DNA from: Planctomycetota bacterium | Lineage (GTDB): Bacteria; Planctomycetota; Planctomycetia; Gemmatales; Gemmataceae | Length of the DNA: 64,000 nucleotides | Direction of reading: 5' to 3' | Assembly (NCBI GenBank): GCA_016191165.1 | Contig: JACPPF010000023.1 | Location: forward strand, 1-64,000 | Shown: piece by piece, positions 1 through 8,219 of the stretch | How the letters are laid out: each line of letters starts with the position of its first letter | How positions within the stretch are numbered: position 1 is the stretch's first letter | Notes under the pieces: generated by a model | The model's database searches: none | What the model saw: the letters and a program-made list of their open reading frames with translations, nothing else | Told to the model about the DNA's origin: nothing | Program-made: the position numbers and the translations under genes

Positions 1-60
1 AATTGGCGCGAGTTTACGTAAACCGTTGAGAAATGCGAAAAACGCGGCGAGTGTAAACCT

Positions 61-123
61 GTTAGCCGGACGCGCAAGCGACGGAATCGGGCCGCTTGGG
101 TCGGTCGCTTGCGCGTCCCGCTA
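61..123. repeat. Imperfect inverted repeat, TTAGCCGG/GCGCAAGCG family
   Basis: The left arm (about 62-83) and right arm (about 101-123) pair with few mismatches, and each carries a GCGCAAGCGAC core. Half-copies of the same arm lie at 6394-6417 and 24923-24945, so this is a dispersed family. No gene is supported in the first 378 bases. Confidence 0.7.
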
Positions 124-162
124 AAAAAAACAAAAACCCGCTTCGTTGTTGGGATCCGCACC

Positions 163-277
163 AATGTAGTCATCACGCTCCGCGTGATGACCTCGCAGGA
201 AGCACTCGAGAGTTTGGCTTTCCGCGAAAATCTCCAGGCTTCTCCGATGTCATCACGCGGAGCGTGATGACTACATT
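163..277. repeat. Palindromic element with perfect 29-bp inverted ends
   Basis: Positions 163-191 and 249-277 are exact reverse complements (29 of 29) around a 57-bp centre. Each arm contains an inner palindrome (CATCACGC..GCGTGATG). The layout resembles a small non-autonomous element or REP pair. No coding capacity was recognised in it. Confidence 0.8.
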
Positions 278-330
278 AAATGCCGCCAATTTCGTTGATT
301 GGCCGATCCCAACAATGAAGCGGGTAATTG

Positions 331-360
331 AAAAAAAACGGGGAACCGAAATTCCCCGTT
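331..360 (-). terminator. Rho-independent terminator of the Tad operon
   Basis: A stem of AACGGGGAA with TTCCCCGTT around a short loop is followed on the minus strand by a run of eight T (331-338). It lies about 20 bases past the stop codon of the lipoprotein gene, the last gene of the minus-strand Tad operon. Confidence 0.8.
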
Positions 361-378
361 TCGATGCGTGAGTTTGTG

Positions 379-978
379 TTACTTCGTGCCGCTGACGGAT
401 GGCGTGATGAAGATTTGCTGCCGGCCAGCCTGGATGTTCTTTTCCAGGTTCTGTAGAGCCTTGTCGGTCCAGTCGGCGCGGTAGGTCGGTTGCTCGTAGT
501 TGTGAATGTCGATTTCGTATAGGGTGCGTTGCGTACCCGCGCGCTGCGTTTCCAGATAGACCATAATCGCTTTCAATCGGGCCGCATTGACTCGGTCTTG
601 TTCCTTCTTGTATTCAGCCGGGTCCCCTTCGAGTTTTTCCCTCTTCTTCGGATCGATCTGGCTGAGGTCCGAGTTTTGCAGCCACAGTTTCATGACCGCG
701 GGGGTAGGCTCGCGATTGGCGATGTAGTGAAGTTTGGCCATGCCGCTCTTCTTGAGCTTGTTGCCGTCGAAGTCATCTTCCCAGACGGTCTGGTTGAGGA
801 TATGTCCCTTGAACGCCTGGGCGTTGTGCATGTCCTTGACGGAATACTGGGCCGCCTTGTTGTAGCGTTCCGGCCAGCACGGATCGACATGTTCGCGGTA
901 ATGCGTACAGCCGATCAGGGCCAAGACACCGGCGCCGAAGCAAATGACAGCCGTGGTTTGCTTGATGAATCCATTCAT
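379..978 (-). CDS. Tad-cluster lipoprotein of unknown function
   Basis: A 199-residue protein with a lipoprotein signal: short basic N-terminus, hydrophobic stretch and lipobox L-I-G-C with Cys24. The mature part is hydrophilic and Lys/Glu-rich and has no domain I recognise. The start at 978 is chosen over an ATG six codons earlier because AGGAGA lies seven bases before it, while the upstream ATG has no ribosome site. It is the last gene of the minus-strand operon after tadC and is followed by a strong terminator. Position suggests a role in the Tad apparatus, where TadD-type lipoproteins are common, but no TPR repeats are visible. The lipoprotein call is firm and the role is inferred. Confidence 0.75.
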   Translation of the reverse strand: MNGFIKQTTAVICFGAGVLALIGCTHYREHVDPCWPERYNKAAQYSVKDMHNAQAFKGHILNQTVWEDDFDGNKLKKSGMAKLHYIANREPTPAVMKLWLQNSDLSQIDPKKREKLEGDPAEYKKEQDRVNAARLKAIMVYLETQRAGTQRTLYEIDIHNYEQPTYRADWTDKALQNLEKNIQAGRQQIFITPSVSGTK

Positions 979-1067
979 CCAGAAGTCTCCTGACATTTTG
1001 GGGGTTGATCCATTTGGCCGCGGGGTTTGCCAGGGCGTAGCGAGCTCCGCGGCCCAATGGATGGTGT

Positions 1068-2027
1068 TTACTTCGGTTTCAAAAGGTTATCCATGATGTT
1101 GATCGCCGCCGGCCCCACCAGCACCACAAAGATGCCGGGGAAGATGAACAGGATCAAGGGAAACAACAGCTGGACGGCGGTCTTGGCGGCCTTTTCCTCG
1201 GCAATCTGCTTGCGGCGCGTCCGCATGGCGTCGGACTGCACGCGCAAGGCCTGGGCGATGCTGGAGCCGAAGCGGTCCGCTTGAATCAGGATCGCCGCCA
1301 GAGACTTCACGTCGTCAACTCCGGTGCGCACACCCAGGTCATGCAAAACTTCGCGGCGTGGCCGGCCCATCTGCAGCTGGAAATTCGCGAGCGAAAATTC
1401 CTCGGTGATCGTCTTGGCGTGCGTGCCCATTTCGTCGCATACCTTTCGCATGGCCGCGTCCAAGCCCAGGCCGCTTTCCACGCAGACGACCAAAAGGTCG
1501 AGGGCGTCGGGCAGCGTGAGGAAAATCTCCTCCTGGCGTTTGGTCCGCAGGTACCAGAGGATCATGCTCGGCAGATAAAACCCGACGCCGGTCATGATCA
1601 CGATGCCTTGCAACATCTTCCAGCCCCAGGGTCGTCCGGGGACGAAAATCGCGACTGAGATCAGGAAGAAAACCGCCAGGCAGACCAGGCGGATGCCGGA
1701 GTACACCATCGGGGCGGCATCCGAGCGGAAGCCGGCGTTGGCCAGCTTGTTCTTCAAGGCGCCCTGTTCCAGCTCGGTCTGAGGCATCAGCGGCTTGGAG
1801 ATCGACTTGACGGCGTCGGCCAAACCCTGGAACTTGGCTTTCTTGCCTGCCTTCGTGGGATCCTCCATGTCCGCCAGCGACTGAGGCCGGCTCAAACGCG
1901 ACAGGCGATCCAGCGCCTGACTGTTGCGCCGCGAAATCATGGACAGGAGCGCCCAGATTCCCGCGACAATCCCTGCGAACACCAGCAGGGGAATCATGTC
2001 TTCAATGCCGAAGGCTGCGATCAACAT
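1068..2027 (-). CDS. tadC: Tad pilus inner-membrane platform protein TadC (type II secretion F domain)
   Basis: A 319-residue integral membrane protein with hydrophobic segments near residues 10-30, 110-155 and 290-310. Between them is a T2SSF-type cytoplasmic domain containing LPDALDLLVVCVESGLGLD and a later helix with RTGVDDVKSLAAIL. In Tad systems TadB and TadC form the inner-membrane platform on which the CpaF/TadA ATPase acts. The start at 2027 has GAGGA seven bases upstream; a longer frame from 2063 has no such site. It lies downstream of tadB and upstream of the lipoprotein gene on the same strand. The separate TadB/TadC assignment rests on gene order. Confidence 0.88.
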   Translation of the reverse strand: MLIAAFGIEDMIPLLVFAGIVAGIWALLSMISRRNSQALDRLSRLSRPQSLADMEDPTKAGKKAKFQGLADAVKSISKPLMPQTELEQGALKNKLANAGFRSDAAPMVYSGIRLVCLAVFFLISVAIFVPGRPWGWKMLQGIVIMTGVGFYLPSMILWYLRTKRQEEIFLTLPDALDLLVVCVESGLGLDAAMRKVCDEMGTHAKTITEEFSLANFQLQMGRPRREVLHDLGVRTGVDDVKSLAAILIQADRFGSSIAQALRVQSDAMRTRRKQIAEEKAAKTAVQLLFPLILFIFPGIFVVLVGPAAINIMDNLLKPK

Positions 2028-2185
2028 GGGGGTATCCTCAAGGAGGGGTTGCGCGGAAGTCACCTGCCTTCGTTGGAGTAATCGGAAGAATCGTTCTGCC
2101 TGATATACTCGTCAATCCCGGCAAGATTTCTTTACTCCCACTTTCCACAATTTTGGGTTTTGCCTGCGCCGCCGAGTTTCCAATT

Positions 2186-2239
2186 CCGCTTGCGGCTTAG
2201 CGTTCGCTTGTCGCCAGGCGAACGCTAAGCCGCAAGCGG
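2186..2239. repeat. Perfect 22-bp inverted repeat just after tadB
   Basis: Positions 2186-2207 and 2218-2239 are exact reverse complements with a 10-base loop. The element starts four bases beyond the tadB stop codon. It would form a very stable hairpin in the tadB-tadC transcript and lacks a T-run, so it may attenuate or protect the message rather than terminate it. It contains TTAGCG/CGCTAA, as other intergenic repeats here do. Confidence 0.8.
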
Positions 2240-2243
2240 CACG

Positions 2244-3200
2244 TTACACCTTGATATTCACAATGTGCCGAATCACAAGCGCTCCCACCAATTGCATGAT
2301 CAGCGCCCCGACGGCCATCTTCACGCCCAACGGGTGGGTCCACAACTTTTCCACGTAGTCATACTTGATGTGCAGCATGATGAGGAAAAGCAGGAAGGGC
2401 AACGCCATCAGGATGACGCCGGACAACCGGCCTTCGGCGGTAAGGGCTTTGACCTGGCCGAGAATGCGGAAACGTTCGCGGATGACGTAGCCGATCTTGT
2501 CGAGGATTTCCGCCAGATCGCCGCCGGTGGTTCGCTGGATGCACACGGAGGTGACGAAGAAGCGGAGATCGAGGTTGGGCACCCGCTCGGTCATCGACTT
2601 GAGGGCCTCGTCAATGGGAATGCCCAGGTTCTGCTCCTCGTAGACGCGGTTGAACTCGTCGGCGATCGGGGAGGGCATTTCCTCGGCGACGACGTGCAGG
2701 CCCGCCGCCAGGCTGTGCCCGGCCCGCAAGGCTCGGGCCACCAGTTCGAGTGATTCTGGCAGCTGCGATGCGAAAGTCTTCAGCCGGCTGGACCGTTTGT
2801 GCATGAGCCAGGCGAATGGAATCACCGCCAGGAGCAAGCCAAGCAGCGGCGCCAGGTACAACTTGACTCCCGCCAGCCAGCTGGCAGTGAAGCCCAGGGC
2901 TGCCAGGATGAGGCTGATGACCATGAAGGTGCTGGGCGTGATATTGGCGTCCGCCTGCACGATCAGCTTCTGCAAGCTGGGCACGTTGGGCGTCAGCGCT
3001 GCCAGGAGCGACTTCTTATCGCGATCCAGCGCGGTTTTCTTGAGGATCGTCGTTGCCTCGTCGTCCTTCTTTTTGCGCCCGGTGAACAGGTCCAGGCGTT
3101 CGGCGGTCTTGGCGGTGCCCTCGCCGAGGATGAAAAAGATCACGCCGGTGATTGCGGTGACACCGATGAAGACCAGACCGTAAATCAACAGGGGAGCCAT
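2244..3200 (-). CDS. tadB: Tad pilus inner-membrane platform protein TadB (type II secretion F domain)
   Basis: A 318-residue protein starting MAPLLIYGLVFIG, with an N-terminal transmembrane helix, a charged cytoplasmic stretch, a helix pair near residues 90-135, a T2SSF domain (LPESLELVARALRAGHSL) and a C-terminal membrane pair. The start at 3200 has AAGGAAG six bases upstream. An open frame reaches 3344, but that extension runs into repeat DNA and looks non-coding. It sits between cpaF and tadC in the operon. With TadC it should form the membrane platform for Flp pilin assembly. Confidence 0.88.
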   Translation of the reverse strand: MAPLLIYGLVFIGVTAITGVIFFILGEGTAKTAERLDLFTGRKKKDDEATTILKKTALDRDKKSLLAALTPNVPSLQKLIVQADANITPSTFMVISLILAALGFTASWLAGVKLYLAPLLGLLLAVIPFAWLMHKRSSRLKTFASQLPESLELVARALRAGHSLAAGLHVVAEEMPSPIADEFNRVYEEQNLGIPIDEALKSMTERVPNLDLRFFVTSVCIQRTTGGDLAEILDKIGYVIRERFRILGQVKALTAEGRLSGVILMALPFLLFLIMLHIKYDYVEKLWTHPLGVKMAVGALIMQLVGALVIRHIVNIKV

Positions 3201-3348
3201 GATGCACTTCCTTTGGTCAACCTGGTTATGCCGCGGTTGGCCCATTTTTGGGATGAACGCGGCAGTCATTCTGCCTTTTTCAAAGTACCTCGCGCCGGAG
3301 GGAGAGGAAGCCTCTCCCATTCCGGCGGAGGTGTGGTGGATCATTCCT

Positions 3349-3446
3349 CCCCTCTCCCTTTGGGAGAGGGGGCGGGGGTGAGGGGGCGAGCCCTTCGCTT
3401 GCTCAGCCCCCTCACCCCTTGCCCCTCTCCCGCGAGGGGAGAGGGG
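3349..3446. repeat. Long inverted repeat of the CCCTCTCCC/GGGTGAGGG family
   Basis: Two arms built of CCCCTCTCCC, GGGAGAGGGG and GGGGTGAGGGGGCGAG face each other around a short loop in the 255-bp gap between cpaF and tadB. Shortened copies of the same sequence occur inside coding genes at about 39275-39325, 45335-45378 and 57515-57562. This is the best intergenic copy in the window. Confidence 0.8.
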
Positions 3447-3455
3447 ACGTTTGAA

Positions 3456-4832
3456 TCAATCGCGCATCAAGATGCGCTCCTGGAACATGTTCGTCGGCAG
3501 CTTGATGCCCGAGGCTTCCAGGCGCGGGATGAAGCCGGGGCGGACGCCGCTCGCCTCGTACTGCCCGTACGAGCGTCCGTTCTGGTCGATGCCAAGCTGC
3601 TTGAAGCGGAATATTTCCTGCATGATGATGACATCGCCTTCCATGCCGAGCACCTCTGAGATCGAGGTGATCTTGCGCGGCCCGCCTTGCAAGCGGTTGG
3701 ACTGAATGATCAGGTCGACCGCCGACGAGATCTGCTGCCTCATGGCCTTGATCGGCAATTCCATGCCGGACATCATGATCATGGTTTCCAGACGGGCCTG
3801 GGCGTCGCGCGTGGTGTTGGCGTGCAGGGTGGTCATCGACCCGGCGTGGCCTGTGTTCATGGCCTGCAACATGTCGAGCGCCTCGCCGCCGCGGCATTCG
3901 CCGATGATGATGCGTTCGGGTCGCATACGCAGTGCGTTGCGCACCAGGTCACGGGTGTTGATGGCGCCCTTGCCCTCGATGTTGGCGGGCCTGGTTTCCA
4001 GGCGAACCACGTGGTCTTGTTGCAGCTGTAATTCGGCGGCGTCCTCGATGGTGATGACGCGCTCGTCATGGGGGATGAAGCTCGAAAGGGTGTTCAGGAG
4101 CGTCGTCTTGCCGGAACCGGTGCCGCCGGAGATGACGATGTTGAGCCGGGCCTTAATGCACGCCTCCATGAGCATCGCCATTTCGGGAGTGAAGGCCTTG
4201 TAGTTGAGCAGATCTTCGAGCTTGAGCGGGTTGGCGCCGAAACGGCGAATCGACATGGTCGGGCCGTCGAGGGCCAGCGGCGGGATGATCGCATTGACGC
4301 GCGAGCCGTCGGGCAGGCGCGCATCGACCATCGGGCTGGTTTCGTCAACGCGCCGGCCGACCTTGGACACGATGCGGTCGATGATCTGCAGCAGGTGATC
4401 GTTGTCGCGGAATTTCACGTCGGTTTTTTCGAGCTTGCCGCGGCGTTCGACGTAGATCTTGTGCGGGCCGTTCACCAGAATATCGCTGATGGTCGGGTCT
4501 TTGAGAAGGGCCTCGAGCGGGCCGAAGCCGAAGGTTTCATCGAGCACCTCGTCGATGAGGCGTTCACGTTCGACGCGGTTGAGCAGGGGGTTCTCGGTGT
4601 CGCACAGGCGTTCGACGACGAGTCGAATTTCGCGGCGCAGCGTATCGCCGGCGAGATCGCTGACGCGCGAGAGGTCGAGCTTATCGACGAGCTTGCCATG
4701 GATGATGCGTTTGAGTTCATCGAAGCTCTTGCCGCTGCGGTCGCTGCCGCCGCCCACTCCGCCGGTCCGGTTGAAGGCCTGGGGGGAGGCGCCGTTGCCC
4801 GTCGAATTCAGACCGCGTTGCAATCGAGACAT
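3456..4832 (-). CDS. cpaF: Tad pilus assembly ATPase CpaF/TadA
   Basis: A 458-residue secretion ATPase that should power Tad/Flp pilus assembly at the inner membrane. Visible motifs are Walker [10 protein letters not shown] (236-244), an Asp/Glu-rich box after it ([12 protein letters not shown]), Walker B with [12 protein letters not shown] (307-318) and the His box [13 protein letters not shown] (328-340). The first 35 residues are a low-complexity Gly/Ser linker. AGGA lies seven bases before the start. It follows the cpaE gene and precedes tadB. Length and motif order match the CpaF family. Confidence 0.95.
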   Translation of the reverse strand: MSRLQRGLNSTGNGASPQAFNRTGGVGGGSDRSGKSFDELKRIIHGKLVDKLDLSRVSDLAGDTLRREIRLVVERLCDTENPLLNRVERERLIDEVLDETFGFGPLEALLKDPTISDILVNGPHKIYVERRGKLEKTDVKFRDNDHLLQIIDRIVSKVGRRVDETSPMVDARLPDGSRVNAIIPPLALDGPTMSIRRFGANPLKLEDLLNYKAFTPEMAMLMEACIKARLNIVISGGTGSGKTTLLNTLSSFIPHDERVITIEDAAELQLQQDHVVRLETRPANIEGKGAINTRDLVRNALRMRPERIIIGECRGGEALDMLQAMNTGHAGSMTTLHANTTRDAQARLETMIMMSGMELPIKAMRQQISSAVDLIIQSNRLQGGPRKITSISEVLGMEGDVIIMQEIFRFKQLGIDQNGRSYGQYEASGVRPGFIPRLEASGIKLPTNMFQERILMRD

Positions 4833-4847
4833 GGGGAATTCCTACAA

Positions 4848-4922
4848 GCCCAAGGATGAGCGCAGCGAATCCTTGGGATGCTGTCGTTTGATCCCAGGGA
4901 TTCGCTGCGCTCATCCCTGGGC
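4848..4922. repeat. Inverted repeat, GGATGAGCGCAGCGAATCC family
   Basis: Two inverted copies of a unit of about 30 bp (a CCCAGGGA-type stem around GAGCGCAGCGAA) fill the gap between cpaE and cpaF. Closely similar pairs occur at 37316-37392, and a single copy at 48841-48873. Confidence 0.8.
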
Positions 4923-4929
4923 GTGTGTA

Positions 4930-6138
4930 TCACCTGAACGAAAAGAAGCTCCGGCGTTCTTTCTTGACCGGCTCCACGGGAGTCTTGCCGCACAGGGCGT
5001 TGGCCAGACCGACCAGGCTAAGGTGAGTCTTGCTCTTGGGCGCGTGGGTCATGAGCGGCACGCCGGCGTTGCGGGCGCCGAGCATGGCTCTGTAATCGTT
5101 GGGAACTTGCCAGAAGATCGGCTTGCCGATGGTTTCCTGGGCCTTTTCCAGGGAGATCTCGCTGTCCTCGGCGCCGACGCGATTCATGACGATCCTGACC
5201 TTCTCGCCCAGGCCTTCTTCCTTGTCCATCGTGTGCAACACGCGGACCACGTTTCGGATGCTGGTCAGCTCCAGCTGGGCCACCAGGATGACCACGTCGC
5301 TCATCCGCATCGCGGTCCAGTCGGTCGGCGTGAAACGCTTGCTGAGGTCGAAAACCAGGTGTGAATAACTGGCGCGCAGCAAACCGATGACTCGGCCCAG
5401 GTGCTCGTCGTGGACCAGGGCGATGTCTTCCATCTGCACCGGGTGAGGCAAAAGCGACAGGCCGCTGTCGTGCTTGCAAAGCGAGCGGCGCAGAAACTGC
5501 ATGTCGAGCCGATCGACGTTCATCGCCACGTCGGCCAGCGTGTAGTCGGGGATGAGGTCGAGCGCGACATCCGCATCGCCGAGGGCCAGGTCGAGGTCGA
5601 CCAGGGCGGCGTTATAGTTGGGATCTTGCGCGATGGCGCAGCCAATGTTGACCGCCAGGCTGGTGCAACCGACGCCCCCTTTGGAGCCGATGATCGAAAC
5701 CACCAGCGACTCGCCACGATGGTTTCCGTTGAATGTTCCGCCAATGTCGCCGTTGCTGCCGGAGCGCGTCGAGCGCAGGCGCTGCATGGCAAGCATCAGG
5801 TCTTCCAGGACCACGGGGGCCGTCAGAAATTCCTTGGCGCCCGCGCGCAAGGCCTGCAAGATCGATTGCCCGTCGCCCCGGGCGCTGACCGCCAGGATCG
5901 GCATGTTCGGGAACTCATCGGTGAGCTGCTGGATCAGTTGGAGCGCCTTGTGATGATCGGAATCAAGAGCGATCACCACCGCATCGGGAGTCGATTGGCG
6001 GGCCACGTCGATGAAGAATTCATAACGCGAGCATTCCGCCTCCAGCCAGACCGTTTCGACGCCCAGGAGGAGGTTCCGAAGCGGTTCACGTGTGGAATCG
6101 GAGGGATCCACAATCGCAATTCGTTGCACGTCCTTCAT
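4930..6138 (-). CDS. cpaE: CpaE/TadZ-like pilus localisation ATPase with pseudo-receiver domain
   Basis: A 402-residue two-domain protein. Residues 1-120 have a receiver-like fold (RIAIVDPSDS at the start, DAVVIALDSD near the usual phospho-Asp, then LAVSARG and FLTAPV where Thr/Ser and Lys normally sit), probably degenerate. Residues 145-370 are a ParA/MinD-type ATPase with the deviant Walker A motif GSKGGVGCTS (151-160). CpaE/TadZ proteins place the Tad machinery at the pole. The start at 6138 was chosen because the longer frame to 6210 begins with unlikely sequence (a Trp run) and the N-terminal fold begins here. First gene of the Tad operon. Confidence 0.85.
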   Translation of the reverse strand: MKDVQRIAIVDPSDSTREPLRNLLLGVETVWLEAECSRYEFFIDVARQSTPDAVVIALDSDHHKALQLIQQLTDEFPNMPILAVSARGDGQSILQALRAGAKEFLTAPVVLEDLMLAMQRLRSTRSGSNGDIGGTFNGNHRGESLVVSIIGSKGGVGCTSLAVNIGCAIAQDPNYNAALVDLDLALGDADVALDLIPDYTLADVAMNVDRLDMQFLRRSLCKHDSGLSLLPHPVQMEDIALVHDEHLGRVIGLLRASYSHLVFDLSKRFTPTDWTAMRMSDVVILVAQLELTSIRNVVRVLHTMDKEEGLGEKVRIVMNRVGAEDSEISLEKAQETIGKPIFWQVPNDYRAMLGARNAGVPLMTHAPKSKTHLSLVGLANALCGKTPVEPVKKERRSFFSFR

Positions 6139-6524
6139 TTTCCACCACCACCAAAAGACGTAGGGGATTCGTACCTGGAGCGTGTAAAGCTCCCTTATCA
6201 AAAAAACCATAGCTTATTTCTGTGCGCGTGGGGCAATTTGACGGGATTTTTCGGATTTTGGCATGAAATCTCACGATATGGGGCTGTTTTTCGCCCGTGA
6301 GATGGGCCTGATTGGACGCCGGCGCAGATCCAACGATGGTGATTTGTTAACTTTTCTGATCGAACAAGCGCCCGACGATCAACAGCTGTGTTCGTTAGCC
6401 GGAAGCGCCAGCAACGGACGGGATTGATTTGCTGTTAAGAGCCTGATGCAAAATAAGAAAGATTCGATTTTTCCTTTACTTTGGTGGCTCTCGCGAAGCG
6501 AGGCCCACCACCCATTTCCAAGGA
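6139..6524. other. Intergenic region upstream of the Tad operon
   Basis: No gene was seen. It should hold the promoter of the minus-strand Tad operon, but no convincing -35/-10 pair was found. Present are a stem-loop at 6270-6301 (CTCACG paired with CGTGAG) and a half-copy of the TTAGCCGG repeat at 6394-6417. Confidence 0.5.
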
Positions 6525-7376
6525 CTACCACTCCGCGCCAAGAACCTCGTTGCCCGATGGTGTAACCGCGCCCCAGAATGTATTCTCCGACATGCCCGGG
6601 GCCAAGGAGCGCACGGTGCCGTCGGCCAATGCAACCAAAAGCCCCGATGGGTGGGGGGTCTGTGGAATTCGCGGATCGCAATCGGCAAGCTTTGGAGCAA
6701 CCTGGAATGTCATGCCGGGGACGGAAGCTTGGCTTTGGCCACCCGCGTTGATAGGGAACACGTCTCCCGCCGGCCGGTGCGCAAAAAGGGCGCCCCGAAA
6801 CACGGCTATCCCGGATCCATTGTCCGGAAAATAAACAACATGATCGGAAACCGCCCAGCTGAAAACAGTTCCCCGACAGTTGTACGCATAATGCTCCGTG
6901 TATGCGATGGTGTTGGAAAGACCATCGGTGACCTTTTTAATTTGGGTACGTCGGGCGAACAGGAGTGCATTCGCTGAGTAACTTGCCATGCCTTCGGGCA
7001 GCCCAGGCAAGGACGGGTCTGCCGGACTAATATAGACGGGAATAACGACGTGGCTATCCCAACTACTGGTGCCGTTCACGAATTTGAACCGGTCATACAG
7101 GTTGTTTTGTTCCAAGTAAGGCATGAGGGAAATGTGTAGAGAGAAACTTGATCCAGGGCCACTCCCGTCAATTGACGGAAGATATCCGCGGTTGGCCTCA
7201 CTAAAGTGCTGCGTAGCCAATGCCATCTGTTTGAGATTATTCATGCTTTGGATGCGCGCGGCGGCTGTGCGCACTTTCTGCACCGTCGGTACCAATAGAC
7301 CGATCAGAATGGCGATGATGGCAATTACCACCAGCAATTCGAGCACCGTGACGGCGCATCGTTGATTCGCTCGCAT
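6525..7376 (-). CDS. Type II pseudopilin, DUF1559 family
   Basis: A 283-residue protein with a class III/prepilin signal: basic MRANQRCA, then hydrophobic [16 protein letters not shown] with Glu at position 5 of the mature form. Cleavage would follow Ala8 instead of the usual Gly. A C-terminal H-x9-DG motif (His242, Asp252-Gly253) is the hallmark of planctomycete DUF1559 proteins. Such proteins are expected to be processed by prepilin peptidase and displayed at the inner membrane or surface; their function is not established. The secreted-protein gene lies 43 bases upstream on the same strand. It is about 240 bases from the Tad operon, but a direct link is only inferred. Confidence 0.88.
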   Translation of the reverse strand: MRANQRCAVTVLELLVVIAIIAILIGLLVPTVQKVRTAAARIQSMNNLKQMALATQHFSEANRGYLPSIDGSGPGSSFSLHISLMPYLEQNNLYDRFKFVNGTSSWDSHVVIPVYISPADPSLPGLPEGMASYSANALLFARRTQIKKVTDGLSNTIAYTEHYAYNCRGTVFSWAVSDHVVYFPDNGSGIAVFRGALFAHRPAGDVFPINAGGQSQASVPGMTFQVAPKLADCDPRIPQTPHPSGLLVALADGTVRSLAPGMSENTFWGAVTPSGNEVLGAEW

Positions 7377-7419
7377 TTTTACACTCCATTAAAAAAATCA
7401 TCCTTGGCCAGTTGTTTGG

Positions 7420-7836
7420 TCAAGGGACGGTAAAATCTTTGGTTATAGCGGCGACGCCAGGCGTAGCGCCCGTCGAGTAGAACAGGCCCGCATATGCCTG
7501 CCAATCTCCTTTTTTCGCTGTGACAGTGTAGTATTTGAATGGAGTTGTGAAACCCGGTTGGGGTTGTTGATATAGAACAACGTTTGGCGCAACCGAATTT
7601 TTGTTTGGATCCTTAAAGTCAAATACGTAGGAACCAAACGTGTCGTTCTTTCCCAGTGTCAATGTTCCCGTGACCACGACGGTCCAGGTTCCAAGTCCCT
7701 TGTTCTCAACGACCTTGGGAGCATCGACCGTGACGCTGCTTTTCGCTGCCGGCGGAACCTGTGCCCCTCCCGATCCCACTAACAACAACAGCAATCCACC
7801 CAGGGCAAAGGTACAAACTCGCGATGAACAAATCAT
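7420..7836 (-). CDS. Small secreted protein of unknown function
   Basis: A 138-residue protein with a clear Sec signal peptide (MICSSRVCTFALGGLLLLLVG, cleavage probably near GGA-Q). The mature part is beta-rich (TWTVVVTGTLTLGKND, GSYVFDFKDP) and could be an Ig-like or C2-like fold; I do not recognise the family. The start at 7836 has AAGGAG in good position; the much longer open frame upstream is antisense noise. It ends 43 bases before the DUF1559 pseudopilin on the same strand, so the two are probably co-transcribed. Confidence 0.75.
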   Translation of the reverse strand: MICSSRVCTFALGGLLLLLVGSGGAQVPPAAKSSVTVDAPKVVENKGLGTWTVVVTGTLTLGKNDTFGSYVFDFKDPNKNSVAPNVVLYQQPQPGFTTPFKYYTVTAKKGDWQAYAGLFYSTGATPGVAAITKDFTVP

Positions 7837-8219
7837 ACCTTTCTCCTTGTGAAAAAAACAGGGCGATTGACCGGGCCAACGTCCGTCGCCCGTAGAGCTT
7901 TTCGTCTTGTATGTGTCTATGCTCAAACGGTAACAGGCGAAGTTATGGGTTCGCGATGCATAAAGACGGGGCAAAACAAAAAGGGCTTTTTGAGGCGACC
8001 CTGCCAGCTCGAGTTGTGGTGCCGGCATTTTTGAGATTGAAATATCATAACACACGCAAACCGCGAAAAGCAAGCCCAAAAAAATAAAAAATGCGCAAAA
8101 AAATGGGGCGCCACAAGTGATCGGAATGCGGTTCGCCTGGATCATGTTGGAGGCTTCTCGGCGCGGAGAAGCAAGCCACGAGAACCCACCTTCATAAGAA
8201 CCTTGTCGAGGCGATGGAT
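7837..8219. other. Intergenic region, AT-richer, with a short palindrome
   Basis: No gene is supported. The sequence is richer in A/T than its surroundings, as expected for a promoter of the minus-strand secreted-protein gene, but no clear -35/-10 pair stands out. A palindrome (GCTTCTC..GAGAAGC) lies at 8153-8172. Confidence 0.4.

Noticed and set aside
96-371. A 91-codon plus-strand frame at the window start
   Set aside because: It runs across two palindromic repeats and the terminator, has no ribosome site and no recognisable product.
2186-2239. The perfect 22-bp hairpin as a terminator of tadB
   Set aside because: No T-run follows, the elements of this type are widespread repeats, and tadC and the lipoprotein gene lie downstream in the same operon.
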